A stretch of 64,000 nucleotides of DNA from Streptomyces sp. GESEQ-35 (GCF_017948485.1 NZ_JAFFSX010000002.1:620001-684000), one strand, 5' to 3'; counted from the stretch's first letter, positions 41,711 through 51,309 are shown. Made by a program: numbers and translations. Notes: a model not told the origin generated them from the sequence alone.

Positions 41711-43516
41711 TCAGCGCCGGGCATATTCGCGGAAGCCGCGGCCCGTCTTGCGGCCGAGGCAGCCCGCGGCCACCAGGTGCTCCAGGAGGGGTGCCGGCGC
41801 GAGCCCCGGGTCGCGGAACTCGCGGTGCAGGACCTTCTCGATGGCCAGCGAGACATCCAGGCCGACGACGTCGAGCAGCTCGAAGGGGCCCATGGGGTAG
41901 CCACCGCCCAGCTTCATCGCCGCGTCAATGTCGTCAAGAGATGCATAGTGCTCCTGCACCATCTTGATCGCGTTGTTGAGGTACGGGAAAAGCAACGCAT
42001 TGACGATGAATCCAGCTCGGTCGCCACAGTCCACGGCATGCTTCTTGATCTTGACGCAGACCTCGTGAACCGTTGAGTGGACGTCCTCGGCCGTCAACAC
42101 CGTACGGACCACCTCGACCAGCTTCATCGCCGGTGCCGGGTTGAAGAAGTGCATGCCGATCACGTCCTGCGGACGCGAGGTCGCGCGGGCGCAGGCGACG
42201 ACCGGCAGCGAGGACGTCGTCGTCGCGAGGACCGCGCCCGGCTTGCACACCTTGTCCAGCGTCGCGAACAGCTGCTGCTTGATCTCCAGGTCCTCGGCGA
42301 TCGCCTCGACGGCCAGATCGACGTCGGCGAAGGAGTCGTAGGAGCCGACGGCGGTGATCCGGTCCAGGGTCTGCGCGGCCACCTCCGCGGTCATCCGGCC
42401 CTTGTCGACAGACCGCGAAAGCGACTTGCCGATACGGGCCTTGGCGACCTGCGCCTTCTCCTCGCTGCGGGCGGCGAGGACGACCTCGTACCCGGCCTTC
42501 GCGAAGACCTCCGCGATACCGGACGCCATGGTGCCGGAGCCCGCGACACCGACGGAGCGGACGGGGCGGCCGGGGGTGTCCGGACCGCCGGCCGGCGGGG
42601 TGAGCGCGTCCCGCACGACGGTCGCGCTGCCCGGAGCCTCGTAGGTGTAGAAGCCGCGGCCCGTCTTGCGGCCCGTCAGGCCCGCCTCGCTCAGCTGCTT
42701 GAGGATCGGGGCGGGGGCGTGCAGCCGGTCGTGGGAGGCGGCGTACATGGCTTCCATCACCGTGCGGGCGGTGTCGATGCCGATCAGGTCGAGCAGGGCG
42801 AGCGGGCCCATCGGCAGCCCGCAGCCGAGCTTCATCGCGGCGTCGATGTCCTCGCGGGAGGCGTACTTGGCCTCGTACATCGCGGCGGCCTGGTTGAGGT
42901 AGCCGAACAGCAGCCCGTCCGCGACGAATCCGGGACGGTCGCCGACCGCGACGGGCTCCTTGCCGAGGTCCAGGGCCAGGTGCGTGACCGCGGTGACGGC
43001 GGTGGGCGCGGTCAGCACGGACGAGACGACCTCGACCAAGCGCATGGCCGGGGCCGGGTTGAAGAAGTGCAGGCCCAGCACGCGCTCCGGGTGGGCCGAG
43101 TCGGCGGCCAGCCGGGTGACGGAGAGGGCGTTGGTGCCGGTCGCCAGGATCGTCTCGGGCCGGACGATCCCGTCCAGCTCGCGGAAGATCTGCTGCTTGA
43201 TCTCGTACGACTCCGGAGCCACCTCGATGACCAGGTCCGCGTCGGCCGCGGCCCGTAGGTCGGTGGAGGTGCGGACGCGGGCCAGAATGCCGGTGCGCTC
43301 CTGCTCGGTCAGCCGGCCGCGCTCCAGGGCACGGGCGGTCGAGGACTCCAGGGCGGCGACGGAACGGGCCGCCGCGGCCTCGCTGATGTCGATACCGACG
43401 ACCTCGCGGCCGGCCTTGGCGAGGACCTCGGCGATGCCGGTGCCCATCGTGCCGAGGCCGACGACGGCAATGGTCTTGAGCGGGGACAGAGGGGTGTCGG
43501 ACAGGGGAGTGGCCAT
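41711..43516 (-). CDS. Tandem-fused 3-hydroxybutyryl/3-hydroxyacyl-CoA dehydrogenase
   Basis: 601 aa, ATG 43516. Two full dehydrogenase units follow one another. The first runs from GLGTMGTGIAEVLAKAG to ~300; the second starts at GVAGSGTMASGIAEVFAKAG (~320) and ends at the C-terminus. Each has NAD loop, HFFNPAPAMKLVEVV, and GDRAGFI/GDRPGFV. Both domains end with GFYTYE or GFREYA. The enzyme interconverts acetoacetyl-CoA and 3-hydroxybutyryl-CoA, which feeds crotonyl-CoA to ccr via a crotonase. The duplicated form is common in Streptomyces. Confidence 0.88.
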   Translation of the reverse strand: MATPLSDTPLSPLKTIAVVGLGTMGTGIAEVLAKAGREVVGIDISEAAAARSVAALESSTARALERGRLTEQERTGILARVRTSTDLRAAADADLVIEVAPESYEIKQQIFRELDGIVRPETILATGTNALSVTRLAADSAHPERVLGLHFFNPAPAMRLVEVVSSVLTAPTAVTAVTHLALDLGKEPVAVGDRPGFVADGLLFGYLNQAAAMYEAKYASREDIDAAMKLGCGLPMGPLALLDLIGIDTARTVMEAMYAASHDRLHAPAPILKQLSEAGLTGRKTGRGFYTYEAPGSATVVRDALTPPAGGPDTPGRPVRSVGVAGSGTMASGIAEVFAKAGYEVVLAARSEEKAQVAKARIGKSLSRSVDKGRMTAEVAAQTLDRITAVGSYDSFADVDLAVEAIAEDLEIKQQLFATLDKVCKPGAVLATTTSSLPVVACARATSRPQDVIGMHFFNPAPAMKLVEVVRTVLTAEDVHSTVHEVCVKIKKHAVDCGDRAGFIVNALLFPYLNNAIKMVQEHYASLDDIDAAMKLGGGYPMGPFELLDVVGLDVSLAIEKVLHREFRDPGLAPAPLLEHLVAAGCLGRKTGRGFREYARR

Positions 43517-43920
43517 CGCGGGACTCCAGGAATGAGGGTGACGACTGGGAGCGCGACCGGGTGCGCCAGGAGGCGCACGCCGGTTGCCGGGTGAGGAGTG
43601 CGGGTGTTGCCGGGCTGCGAGCGCACACGCCCGGTGCCGTCACCGCGGGCGTGCACACGCCCGGAGAACGGCGGATCGACCGGCTCTGTCCCGGAGCCGA
43701 GTCGTACTGAGGTACGCGAAGTACCGAACCGACCAGCGCCCCCACTGCCTTAAAGGCGTGGGAGGGACCCCCTTCGACGGCTGCGTCACCAGGCCGTCGT
43801 AAGCAAGTCCACGAGTGGTAACTCGCTCGATTGAGCTTAACTCGCGGGTAACGAGCGCGCCAGCCCCCGAGTTTGTGATGTAGGTCCCGGCCCGGTGGCG
43901 GCCCGTCTACTCTCGGCCTC
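43517..43920. other. 404-bp divergent intergenic region with TAACTCGC repeats and hairpins
   Basis: No gene is evident. TAACTCGC occurs at 43819-43826 and 43838-43845, with a related TAACGAGC at 43849-43856, in an A/T-richer patch 65-100 bp before the HEAT-like gene. Other dyads are GTGCGCC-AGGA-GGCGCAC (43560-43577), CGGGCGTG-CA-CACGCCCG (43646-43663) and CCCAC-T-GCCTT-A-AAGGC-GTGGG (43741-43762). Confidence 0.55.
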
Positions 43921-44496
43921 ATGGACGAAGAGTTGCGATCAGTCACGGAGCGCTTACGGCGGGAGTCGGGGGCGTCGGCGGCGTACGAGCATGTCGTGGC
44001 GACCGAGGACCTCGATGAACTGGCGGGTGTCCTCACCGCGCCGGGGCAGCCGCTGTGGGCCAGGGAGTTGGCGGCCTTCCGGCTGGGGCTGGCCGGTGAC
44101 TGCCGGGCTTTCGAGGCTCTTGTCCTCCTCCTCAACCACCGTGACCCGCAGCGTTGCGCCGCGGCCGCGCACGCCCTCGCCCGTCTCGGCGATCCCCGTA
44201 CGGCCCGGGCGGCCGCGGCCCTGGCCACCAACGAACTGCGCGTGGCCTACGCCCTGCACCCCGTCCGGCTCCTGGTCGAGCTGCGCGCACCCGAGTCCGC
44301 ACCCGCGCTCATCACCACCCTGGAGCGACGGCTCCGCCCGCACGACCCCTACCGCAAGGTCGCCCTCGCCTGCGTGGAGGGCCTCGGCGCGCTCGGCGAC
44401 ACCCGAGCGAGACCCGTCCTCAAGGAGGCCCTCGCACATCCGGCACTCGCGGAAGCGGCGATGCGGGCGCTGACGCGGATTCCCGAGCAGGGGTGA
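43921..44496 (+). CDS. HEAT-repeat-like protein
   Basis: 191 aa, ATG 43921. Alpha-helical repeats of ~30 residues (WARELAAFRLGLAGDCRAFEALVLLLNHRDPQRCAAAAHALARLGDPRTARAA) resemble HEAT/PBS-lyase-type arrays. No catalytic motif, signal peptide or membrane segment is present. Its 3' end lies 12 nt from a convergent GNAT gene. Such small HEAT proteins are usually scaffolds; the partner is unknown. Confidence 0.78.
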   Translation: MDEELRSVTERLRRESGASAAYEHVVATEDLDELAGVLTAPGQPLWARELAAFRLGLAGDCRAFEALVLLLNHRDPQRCAAAAHALARLGDPRTARAAAALATNELRVAYALHPVRLLVELRAPESAPALITTLERRLRPHDPYRKVALACVEGLGALGDTRARPVLKEALAHPALAEAAMRALTRIPEQG

Positions 44497-44508
44497 GCGG
44501 TCAGCAGA

Positions 44509-45030
44509 TCACGCCAACTCCCTTGCGTACCGCACCTCGGGGACCACGACGCCGGCCACCACGAAGGACTCCTCGGCACCGTCCGCGCGAAACCCCGCCC
44601 GCTCGTAGAAGTGCCGCGCACGGGCGTTGCCCTTGAGGACCCAGAGAAGCATGCGCCGGTGCCCGGCGGCCGCGCACCGCCGCACCGACTCCTGGAGCAG
44701 GGCCTGCCCGATGCCGTGGCCGAAGGACTCGGAGTCCACGTAGAGCGCGTACAACTCGACGTCCTCGGTGCGGACTTCACCGTTCCGGTAGGGGCCGTGG
44801 CAGGCCCAGCCCGCGGTCTCGCCGGCGCGGTCGGCGACGAGGTTCACCACACCGGCCTCGCTCTGCGTGAAGCGCGTGCGGCGGCGCTCGGCGTCCTCTT
44901 CGGCGCTCAGCCCGTCGAGGTACGACTGGGGCATCAGTCCCCGGTACGCGGTCTGCCAGCCACGGATCCGGATCTCCGCCACGCGGTCGCAGTCGGTGAG
45001 CCCCATCTCCCGTATGTGCAGGTCGGTCAC
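44509..45030 (-). CDS. GNAT acetyltransferase
   Basis: 173 aa from GTG 45030, overlapping the RidA-like stop (GTGA). GNAT features: IREMGLTDCDRVAEIRIRGWQTAYRGLMP, LYALYVDSESFGHGIGQALLQESVRR (acetyl-CoA loop), and LWVLKGNARARHFYERAGF, typical of aminoglycoside- or peptide-type N-acetyltransferases. Its translational coupling to the RidA-like gene suggests a joint role, though RidA here is truncated internally. The acceptor is unknown. Confidence 0.85.
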   Translation of the reverse strand: MTDLHIREMGLTDCDRVAEIRIRGWQTAYRGLMPQSYLDGLSAEEDAERRRTRFTQSEAGVVNLVADRAGETAGWACHGPYRNGEVRTEDVELYALYVDSESFGHGIGQALLQESVRRCAAAGHRRMLLWVLKGNARARHFYERAGFRADGAEESFVVAGVVVPEVRYARELA

Positions 45031-45308
45031 GAGGGGAGTACCGCGAACGCCTCGATTTCCATCAGGAATTCGGGTCGGACCAGGGAGGCGACCTGTACGG
45101 CGGAGGCGGCGGCCAGGCAGCGGCGGAGGTTCTCGAAGATCTGGTGGGCCTGGGCGGCCGGGGCGCCCTCGCCGATCAGCTTGCCGTCCTCGTCCAGGGC
45201 GAGTTGGCCGGAGACCGCGACGAAACGGCCGGTGCCCATGACGACGTGCGAGTACTGCGCGGCGGCGGCGACCCCGTCGGGGGCGGGAATCCTGGTCAGA
45301 TCGGTCAT
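45027..45308 (-). CDS. RidA/YjgF-family protein with an internal in-frame deletion
   Basis: 93 aa from ATG 45308, against ~130 for the family. The N-terminal half is intact (YSHVVMGTGRFVAVSGQLALDEDGKLIGEG, FENLRRCLAAAS). It then jumps directly to VQVASLVRPEFLMEIEAFAV. The missing ~35 residues are the ones with VVKxxVFxTD and the PPAST/R segment before the catalytic-site strand. The junction is near 45095-45112 in a GCCTCCGCC repeat. RidA hydrolyses 2-aminoacrylate to pyruvate; this version has probably lost that. It is coupled to the GNAT gene. Confidence 0.75.
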   Translation of the reverse strand: MTDLTRIPAPDGVAAAAQYSHVVMGTGRFVAVSGQLALDEDGKLIGEGAPAAQAHQIFENLRRCLAAASAVQVASLVRPEFLMEIEAFAVLPS

Positions 45309-45359
45309 GCGTCCATGGTGGACCATGGGTCTGACAACTCCCCGCCCCCGACGGTGTAC

Positions 45360-46949
45360 TCAGCCGCGGAAGCCGACCAAGCCGTGCAGTGTCGAGCCGC
45401 GTGAAGACGACGATGTCGACGCCGTCGAGCTCAGCGGTTCCGGATCGGGCAGCGCGGCGCACACCGCGTCGGCCTCACCGCTGCCGCGCGGCACCGTGCC
45501 GTCGGTCAGATACGCCGCCAGGTACTTGTCCAGACAGGCGTTCCCGCTCAGCGAGATGCCGTGGTTCCCGCCACCCTGCTCGACCACCAGGCTGGAGCCG
45601 CGCAGCAGACGGTGGACCGTGGCGCCGCCCTCGTACGGGGTGGCGGCGTCGTCGGTCGCCTGGAACAGCAGCGCCGGCGGCAGCTTGCCGTTGGCGACGT
45701 TCACCGGGTCCAGCGAGTCCGTCGGCCAGAATGCGCACGGCGCGTTGTACCAGGCGTTGTTCCAGGTCATGAACGGCGCCTTCTCGTACACCGCCCAGTT
45801 GTCCTTGCGCCACTGGTTCCAGTCGCCCGGCCAGTCGGCGTCACGGCACTGCACCGAGGTGTAGATGCTGTAGCCGTTGTCTCCCGCGGGGTCGATCGCG
45901 GCGAAGTTCTCGTACGCCTCGACCAACGGGTCGGCGTTCTTGTCGTTCACGTAGGCCGCGAACGCCTCGGCGAGGTAGGGCCAGTAGCCGTTGTAGTAGC
46001 CGCCCGGGAGGAAGGTGTCCTCGAGTTCGGAGGCGCCCACCTTGCCGCCGGCCGGCTTCTTGGCCAGCGCGGCCCGCATCGCGTACCACTTGGCCTCGAT
46101 CCTGGCCGGGTCGGTGCCGAGCTTGTACGTCGAGTCGTACTTGGCGACCCACGCCATGAACGCCTGGTGACGGTCGTTGAAGGCGTAGTCCTGGGCGATG
46201 TTGTCCTCGTACCAGACGCCCGTGGGGTCGACGATCGAGTCCAGGACCAGGCGCCGTACCCGCTCCGGGTAGAGCTTTCCGTAGACCGCGCCCAGATAGG
46301 TGCCGTAGGAGTAGCCGAAGTAGTTGATCTGCTTCGCGCCCAGGGCGCCGCGGATCGCGTCCATGTCCTGTACGGCGCTGATCGTGTTGATGTACGGCAG
46401 TACATCCGCGTACTTCTCGCCACAGGCCTTGGCGAAGGACTTCGCGCGGACGAGGTTGGCCTTCTCGATCGCCCGTGTGCTCGGCACCGAGTCCGGGCGC
46501 ACGGGGTTGAAGTAGCCGGGCTGGCAGTCGAGGGCGGGCTTGCTCGCGCCCACCCCGCGCGGGTCGAAGCCGATGACGTCGTACTGTGCCGCGACCGCCT
46601 TGGGGAGCGACGAAGCGACGAACCCGGCGAGCGTCAGACCGCTGCCGCCGGGGCCGCCGGGGTTGACCAGCAGCGGGCCCTGGTACTTCTTCGCGGTGTG
46701 CGGGACGCGGGACAGGGCGAGGGTGATCTGCCGCCCGTGCGGGTTCGCATGGTCGAGCGGCACCTTGAGGGACGCGCACTGGAGCGTCGGATAGTCGGTG
46801 GTGCCGCACTTCTTCCACGTGAGTCTCGCGGCGTGAGCGGTGGCAGCGGTGTCAGCGGTTCGTGAGGCACTCGCGTCGGCGGGGACGGCCGTGACGGTCC
46901 CGGCCACGACGACGGCGGCACCGCACAGCACGGCTGCGCGTTTTCTCAT
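45360..46949 (-). CDS. Secreted alpha/beta hydrolase, tripeptidyl aminopeptidase (Tap) type
   Basis: 529 aa, ATG 46949. The signal peptide runs MRKRAAVLCGAAVVVAGTVTAVPADASA. LLVNPGGPGGSG (~93) and FDPRGVG (~128) are followed by nucleophile Ser214 in GYSYGTYLG. ATDDAATPYEG (Asp) and GGGNHGISL (His) complete the triad. Aromatic-rich stretches (GGYYNGYWPYL, DADWPGDWNQW) are typical of the secreted Streptomyces Tap group. A Ser/Thr-rich C-terminal tail ends it. It degrades peptides from their N-termini outside the cell. Paralogue of the gene at 644-2149. Confidence 0.9.
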   Translation of the reverse strand: MRKRAAVLCGAAVVVAGTVTAVPADASASRTADTAATAHAARLTWKKCGTTDYPTLQCASLKVPLDHANPHGRQITLALSRVPHTAKKYQGPLLVNPGGPGGSGLTLAGFVASSLPKAVAAQYDVIGFDPRGVGASKPALDCQPGYFNPVRPDSVPSTRAIEKANLVRAKSFAKACGEKYADVLPYINTISAVQDMDAIRGALGAKQINYFGYSYGTYLGAVYGKLYPERVRRLVLDSIVDPTGVWYEDNIAQDYAFNDRHQAFMAWVAKYDSTYKLGTDPARIEAKWYAMRAALAKKPAGGKVGASELEDTFLPGGYYNGYWPYLAEAFAAYVNDKNADPLVEAYENFAAIDPAGDNGYSIYTSVQCRDADWPGDWNQWRKDNWAVYEKAPFMTWNNAWYNAPCAFWPTDSLDPVNVANGKLPPALLFQATDDAATPYEGGATVHRLLRGSSLVVEQGGGNHGISLSGNACLDKYLAAYLTDGTVPRGSGEADAVCAALPDPEPLSSTASTSSSSRGSTLHGLVGFRG

Positions 46950-47085
46950 GGAGTCCTCCCAGGACGGAGGGTTTTCGGACCGCGAGGGTCACGGTCCACG
47001 CCGCATCGTCCCGGAAAGCGCCCCCGGAAGAACGCGTTCTGGCAAGACTTGACCCAATAGGGTCTTGGAATGCGCTAGAACGCTC

Positions 47086-48123
47086 TCAAATCAGCGAAAG
47101 TTGGGTCGGTTCGGACAGATCCGGCCCCACCGGCTCCGGTTCCCGGATCCGCCGCGGCATGCCCCCGCCCGCGGGACCGATGCCGTACTCCTGGGCCAGT
47201 TCATGGACCTGACGGGTGATCCGGCGCTGGTACCACTTGGGCGCATAGGCGCCGTCCGCGTACAGCCGCTCGTATCGGCGCACCAGATACGGGTGGTGAT
47301 GGCCCAGCCAGGCCATGAACCACTCGCGCGCGCCGGGCCGCAGATGCAGCACCAGCGGCGTCACCGAGGTCGCTCCGGCGGCTGCGATCGCCCGTACGGT
47401 GGCCCGGAGTTGGGCCGGGTGGTCACTCAGGAACGGCAGCACCGGCGCCATCAGGACCCCGCACCCGATGCCGTGCTCGCTCAGCGTCCGTACGACATCC
47501 AGCCGGCGCTCCGGCGCGGGCGTGCCCGGCTCGACCGTGCGCCACAGTTCGGGGTCGGTGAACCCGACCGACACGGAGATGCCGACGTCCGTCACCTGTG
47601 AAGCCTGCTTCAGCACTTCGAGGTCGCGCAGGATCAGCGTGCCCTTGGTCAGGATCGAGAAGGGGTTCGCGTGGTCGCGCAGGGCGGCGAGGATGCCCGG
47701 CATCAGGCCGTACCGGCCCTCGGCCCGCTGGTAGCAGTCGACGTTCGTGCCCATCGCGATGTGCTCGCCCTGCCAGCGGCGTGAGCCGAGCTGGCGGCGC
47801 AGCAGCTCCGGGGCGTTCACCTTGACCACGATCTGGGAGTCGAAGTCGATCCCCGTGTCGAGGTCGAGATAGCTGTGCGTCTTGCGCGCGAAGCAGTAGA
47901 CGCACGCGTGCGTGCACCCCCGGTAGGGGTTGACCGTCCAGTCGAAGGACATGCGGGAGACCCCCGGCACCCGGTTGATGATCGAGCGGGCCCGCACCTC
48001 GTGGAAGGTGATCCCGCGGAACTCGGGCGTGTCGAAGGTGCGGGTGACCACAGAGTCCGCGCCGAACAGCGCGGCGTCGGTCTGGCTGCCGCCGGACTTC
48101 ACTGTGAGGTTCTCCCAGCGCAT
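47086..48123 (-). CDS. Radical SAM protein of the Rv2578c family
   Basis: 345 aa from ATG 48123, GGAGGC upstream. The iron-sulfur motif is CTHACVYCFAR in NPYRGCTHACVYC, near residue 70. A radical SAM barrel follows (ILTKGTLILRDLEVLKQ, ISVSVGFTDPELWRTVEPGTP). The family, named after Rv2578c of M. tuberculosis, resembles SPL/photoproduct-lyase-like proteins, and its substrate is not known to me. The LexA-type box 31 nt upstream suggests induction by DNA damage, which favours a DNA repair role. It diverges from the SRPBCC gene. Confidence 0.87.
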   Translation of the reverse strand: MRWENLTVKSGGSQTDAALFGADSVVTRTFDTPEFRGITFHEVRARSIINRVPGVSRMSFDWTVNPYRGCTHACVYCFARKTHSYLDLDTGIDFDSQIVVKVNAPELLRRQLGSRRWQGEHIAMGTNVDCYQRAEGRYGLMPGILAALRDHANPFSILTKGTLILRDLEVLKQASQVTDVGISVSVGFTDPELWRTVEPGTPAPERRLDVVRTLSEHGIGCGVLMAPVLPFLSDHPAQLRATVRAIAAAGATSVTPLVLHLRPGAREWFMAWLGHHHPYLVRRYERLYADGAYAPKWYQRRITRQVHELAQEYGIGPAGGGMPRRIREPEPVGPDLSEPTQLSLI

Positions 48124-48153
48124 GACGCCTCCTCGGTAGCACTGCCCCCCGAT

Positions 48154-48169
48154 TGAAACACGTGTTCGA
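48154..48169 (-). promoter_or_regulatory. LexA-type SOS box upstream of the radical SAM gene
   Basis: On the minus strand the sequence reads TCGAACACGTGTTTCA. It satisfies the LexA/DinR consensus CGAACRNRYGTTYC at every position and has the actinobacterial TCGAAC half-site. It is centred about 39 nt from the ATG. As I recall, M. tuberculosis Rv2578c is itself listed in the LexA regulon. Confidence 0.7.
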
Positions 48170-48292
48170 ATTACCGTGCAAGGGCAGTTTCTGATCGCTT
48201 CGGACGCCCGGGGGTACCCCGATTTGGGCGGCCGGGGAGCGGGGTGGTTGGCTTGCTCCCGCCCCCGAAGAACCAGGTCATGGAGGAAGTCA

Positions 48293-48736
48293 ATGGCGCA
48301 GGTCGAGGCCACTACTGAGCGGGTCGTCGCGGCGGACGCGGAGAAGGTGTTCGACGCCCTCGCCGACTACAGCGGCACGCGCGCGAAGCTCCTGCCCGAG
48401 CACTTCAGCGAGTACGAGGTACGTGAGGGCGGCGACGGCGAGGGCACCCTCGTGCACTGGAAGCTCCAGGCCACCAGCAAGCGCGTGCGCGACTGCCTCC
48501 TGGAGGTCAGCGAGCCCACCGACGGTGAACTCGTCGAGAAGGACCGCAACTCCACGATGGTCACCACCTGGCGGGTCACCCCGGCAGGCGAGGGCAGCTC
48601 CCGGGTCGTCGTGACCACCACCTGGAAGGGTGCCGGCGGTGTCGGCGGCTTCTTCGAGAAGACCTTCGCGCCCAAGGGCCTCGGCCGGATCTACGACGCG
48701 GTGCTCGTCAAGCTCGCCACCGAGGTCGAGAAGTAG
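48293..48736 (+). CDS. SRPBCC/START-like domain protein
   Basis: 147 aa from ATG 48293 with GGAGGAAG upstream. The fold pattern is VEATTERVVAADAEKVFDALADYSGTRAKLLPEHFSEYEV, then a run of beta-strands (LVHWKLQATSKRVRDCLLEVSE, STMVTTWRVTPAGEGSSRVVVTTTWKG) and a C-terminal helix FFEKTFAPKGLGRIYDAVLVKL. This is the polyketide cyclase/START-like hydrophobic-ligand cavity family. The ligand is unknown. It stands alone, divergent from the radical SAM gene. Confidence 0.85.
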   Translation: MAQVEATTERVVAADAEKVFDALADYSGTRAKLLPEHFSEYEVREGGDGEGTLVHWKLQATSKRVRDCLLEVSEPTDGELVEKDRNSTMVTTWRVTPAGEGSSRVVVTTTWKGAGGVGGFFEKTFAPKGLGRIYDAVLVKLATEVEK

Positions 48737-48906
48737 CCCGAGTGCCGAGAGGCAACTCAAGAAGCCGGTCTGCAAAGGCCGTTGGTGCCTCACCGGTTCG
48801 AGTGGATCTCCTGATCGGCCGGCATGATGCCGTAACTCGTCGCGCTTGCTCCTAGTTGTCGCCTTTACGCGGGAATTGTGTAGCAGCGCGACGAGGGGAG
48901 CGGTAC

Positions 48907-51297
48907 GTGGGCGGGACGACTCTGGTGCAGCACGAACCGGCTGTGGCGCCCCCGCGGACCCCCGCTCCTCCACCGGCCCAGGCCCTTGAACTCGGCCCGC
49001 GCCGCGTGCGGTTGGTCTTCTTCGGGCTGATGCTGGCCCTGCTCCTGGCCGCCCTGGAGCAGATGATCGTCGCCACCGCGCTCCCGAAGATCGTCGGCGA
49101 GCTGCACGGCCTGGACAAGATGTCCTGGGCGATCACCGCCTACCTGCTCACCTCCACCGTCGTACTGCCGATCTACGGCAAGCTCGGCGACCTCCTCGGC
49201 CGCAAGAGCGTCTTCCAGTTCGCGATCGTCGTCTTCGTCGTCGGCTCCGCGCTCGCGGGCCGGGCCCAGACCATGGACCAGCTGATCGCCTACCGCGCGG
49301 TCCAGGGCGTCGGCGCGGGCGGACTCATGATCGGCGTGCAGGCGATCATCGCCGACATCGTGCCGCCCCGGCAGCGCGGCCGGTACATGGGCCTGATCGG
49401 CGCCGCGTTCGGCCTCGCCTCGGTCGCGGGCCCGCTGCTGGGCGGTTACTTCACCGACCACCTCTCCTGGCGCTGGTGCTTCTACATCAACGTGCCCTTC
49501 GGGCTGGTCACCATGGCCGTCGTCGCCGTCGTACTGAAACTGCCGAAGCCCCAGGTCAAGCCCCGGCTGGACGTCCTCGGCTCCCTGCTGCTGGCGGCGG
49601 CCTCCACCTGCCTTGTGCTGCTGACCAGTTGGGGCGGCACCGAGTACGCCTGGGACTCCCGGGTCATCATCGGCCTCGGCGCGGGCGCGGGGGCCGCCGC
49701 GCTGCTCTTCGTGGTCGCCGAGCACTTCGCGGCCGAACCCCTCATCCCCCTGCGGCTGTTCAAGGACTCCGTCTTCAACGTCACCGGCCTGGTGGGCCTC
49801 GTGGTCGGTGTCGCGCTGTTCGGCGCGGCCAGCTATCTGCCGACCTTCCTTCAGATGGTCGACGGGGCGAGTGCCACCGAGTCCGGGCTGCTGATGCTGC
49901 CCATGATGGGCGGCATCGTCATCGCCTCGATCGTCTCCGGACAGCTCATCAGCCACACCGGCCGCTACAAGATCCACCCGGTCCTCGGCGGCGCCCTCTC
50001 CGTCGTCGGCATGTGGCTGCTGTCCCGGCTCGACATCGACACGCCCCGACTGCACTACAGCATCTCGATGGCCGTCCTCGGCGCCGGCATCGGCATGGTG
50101 ATGCCCGTCCTGATCCTCGCCGTGCAGAACTCCGTGCGCCCCGCCGACCTCGGCACCGCGACCAGCGCCAACAACTACTTCCGGCAGATCGGCGGCAGCG
50201 TCGGCGCCGCCGTCTTCGGCACGCTCTTCGCGGACCGGCTCACCGACTCCCTGGCCGAGCGCGTCCCCGCACACGCGGGCGCCGGGCTGCCCGACCCCGA
50301 GTCGATCACCCCGCAGCTCGTCCACGCGTTGCCGCCGGAGCTGCGCGACGCCTACATCGGTGCCTACGCCGAGGCCATGCCGCGGATCTTCCTCTACCTG
50401 GTGCCGGTGCTCGTCCTGGGCCTGCTGATCGCCTTCTTCCTCAAGGAGAAACCTCTGGTGTCCCACAACGCCCCCGCCACCGAGACGGAGCCCTCGTACG
50501 TGAACGCCCCCATCCCGCACGCCCGTTCGCCGTACGCCGCCGGCATCCCGGTCTGCGGCACGGTGCAGCACCCCGACGGGACCGTCGTCCCGCGTGCGGC
50601 ACTCACGCTCATCGATGTCTCCGGACAGCAGATCGGACGGGGCGCGAGCGGCGAGGACGGGCGGTACGCGCTCTCCACGCCCGGGTCGGGGTCGTACGTC
50701 CTGATCGCCGCGGCGGGCGGCCACCAGCCGCAGGCCGTCTCCGTGACCGTCGGCGAACGGCCCGTCGACCTGGACGTCGTCCTCGGCGGCGCCGGACGGC
50801 TCGCCGGGAGCGTGCTCACCGCCGACGGCACGCCGGTGCGGGACGCCACCGTCACGCTGACCAACGTGCACGGCGAGGTGGTGGCCAGCACCCGCAGCGG
50901 ACGCGAGGGCGGGTACGTCATCGGCGAGCTGGTCGCCGGGGAGTACACCCTCGCGGCCAGCGCGCCCGCGTTCCGGCCCACCGCGCTGCCCGTCACCGTC
51001 CAGGCCGCCCGGGAGACCCGCCAGGACATCGAACTCGCCGGCGGGGCCGTGCTGCGCGGCACCGTGCGCGCGAGCGGCGGGAGGCCCGTCGAGGACGCGC
51101 GCGTGACGCTGCTCGACGCCGCGGGCAACGTCGTGGACACGCTGACGACCGGATCCGACGGAACGTTCCGGTTCGTGGATCTGTCGAGCGGCGAGTACAC
51201 GGTCATCGCCGCCGGATATCCGCCCGTCGCCACCGTGCTCCAAATGGCGGGCGGCGGACGGACGGAGCGGGACCTCCAGCTGGGGCACGAGGACTGA
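48907..51297 (+). CDS. DHA2-type MFS efflux pump fused to three C-terminal beta-sandwich domains
   Basis: 796 aa from GTG 48907, behind GAGGGGAG; an earlier non-canonical start is less likely. Residues ~40-520 are a 14-TM EmrB/QacA-like antiporter with [27 protein letters not shown] and [23 protein letters not shown] soluble tail follows: three ~80-residue repeats from ~548 ([25 protein letters not shown]), ~630 ([22 protein letters not shown]) and ~712 ([22 protein letters not shown]), each a carboxypeptidase-regulatory/SdrD-like beta sandwich. Drug or metabolite efflux is likely; the tail may sit outside and bind wall polymers. Confidence 0.9.
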   Translation: MGGTTLVQHEPAVAPPRTPAPPPAQALELGPRRVRLVFFGLMLALLLAALEQMIVATALPKIVGELHGLDKMSWAITAYLLTSTVVLPIYGKLGDLLGRKSVFQFAIVVFVVGSALAGRAQTMDQLIAYRAVQGVGAGGLMIGVQAIIADIVPPRQRGRYMGLIGAAFGLASVAGPLLGGYFTDHLSWRWCFYINVPFGLVTMAVVAVVLKLPKPQVKPRLDVLGSLLLAAASTCLVLLTSWGGTEYAWDSRVIIGLGAGAGAAALLFVVAEHFAAEPLIPLRLFKDSVFNVTGLVGLVVGVALFGAASYLPTFLQMVDGASATESGLLMLPMMGGIVIASIVSGQLISHTGRYKIHPVLGGALSVVGMWLLSRLDIDTPRLHYSISMAVLGAGIGMVMPVLILAVQNSVRPADLGTATSANNYFRQIGGSVGAAVFGTLFADRLTDSLAERVPAHAGAGLPDPESITPQLVHALPPELRDAYIGAYAEAMPRIFLYLVPVLVLGLLIAFFLKEKPLVSHNAPATETEPSYVNAPIPHARSPYAAGIPVCGTVQHPDGTVVPRAALTLIDVSGQQIGRGASGEDGRYALSTPGSGSYVLIAAAGGHQPQAVSVTVGERPVDLDVVLGGAGRLAGSVLTADGTPVRDATVTLTNVHGEVVASTRSGREGGYVIGELVAGEYTLAASAPAFRPTALPVTVQAARETRQDIELAGGAVLRGTVRASGGRPVEDARVTLLDAAGNVVDTLTTGSDGTFRFVDLSSGEYTVIAAGYPPVATVLQMAGGGRTERDLQLGHED

Positions 51298-51309
51298 GCC
51301 CCCAACCCC

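Noticed and set aside
47044..47067. CAAGAC...GTCTTG and GACCC-AATA-GGGTC dyad next to the second Tap-like gene
   Set aside because: The arms slip against each other and no promoter elements are convincing, so I left it as a weak observation.
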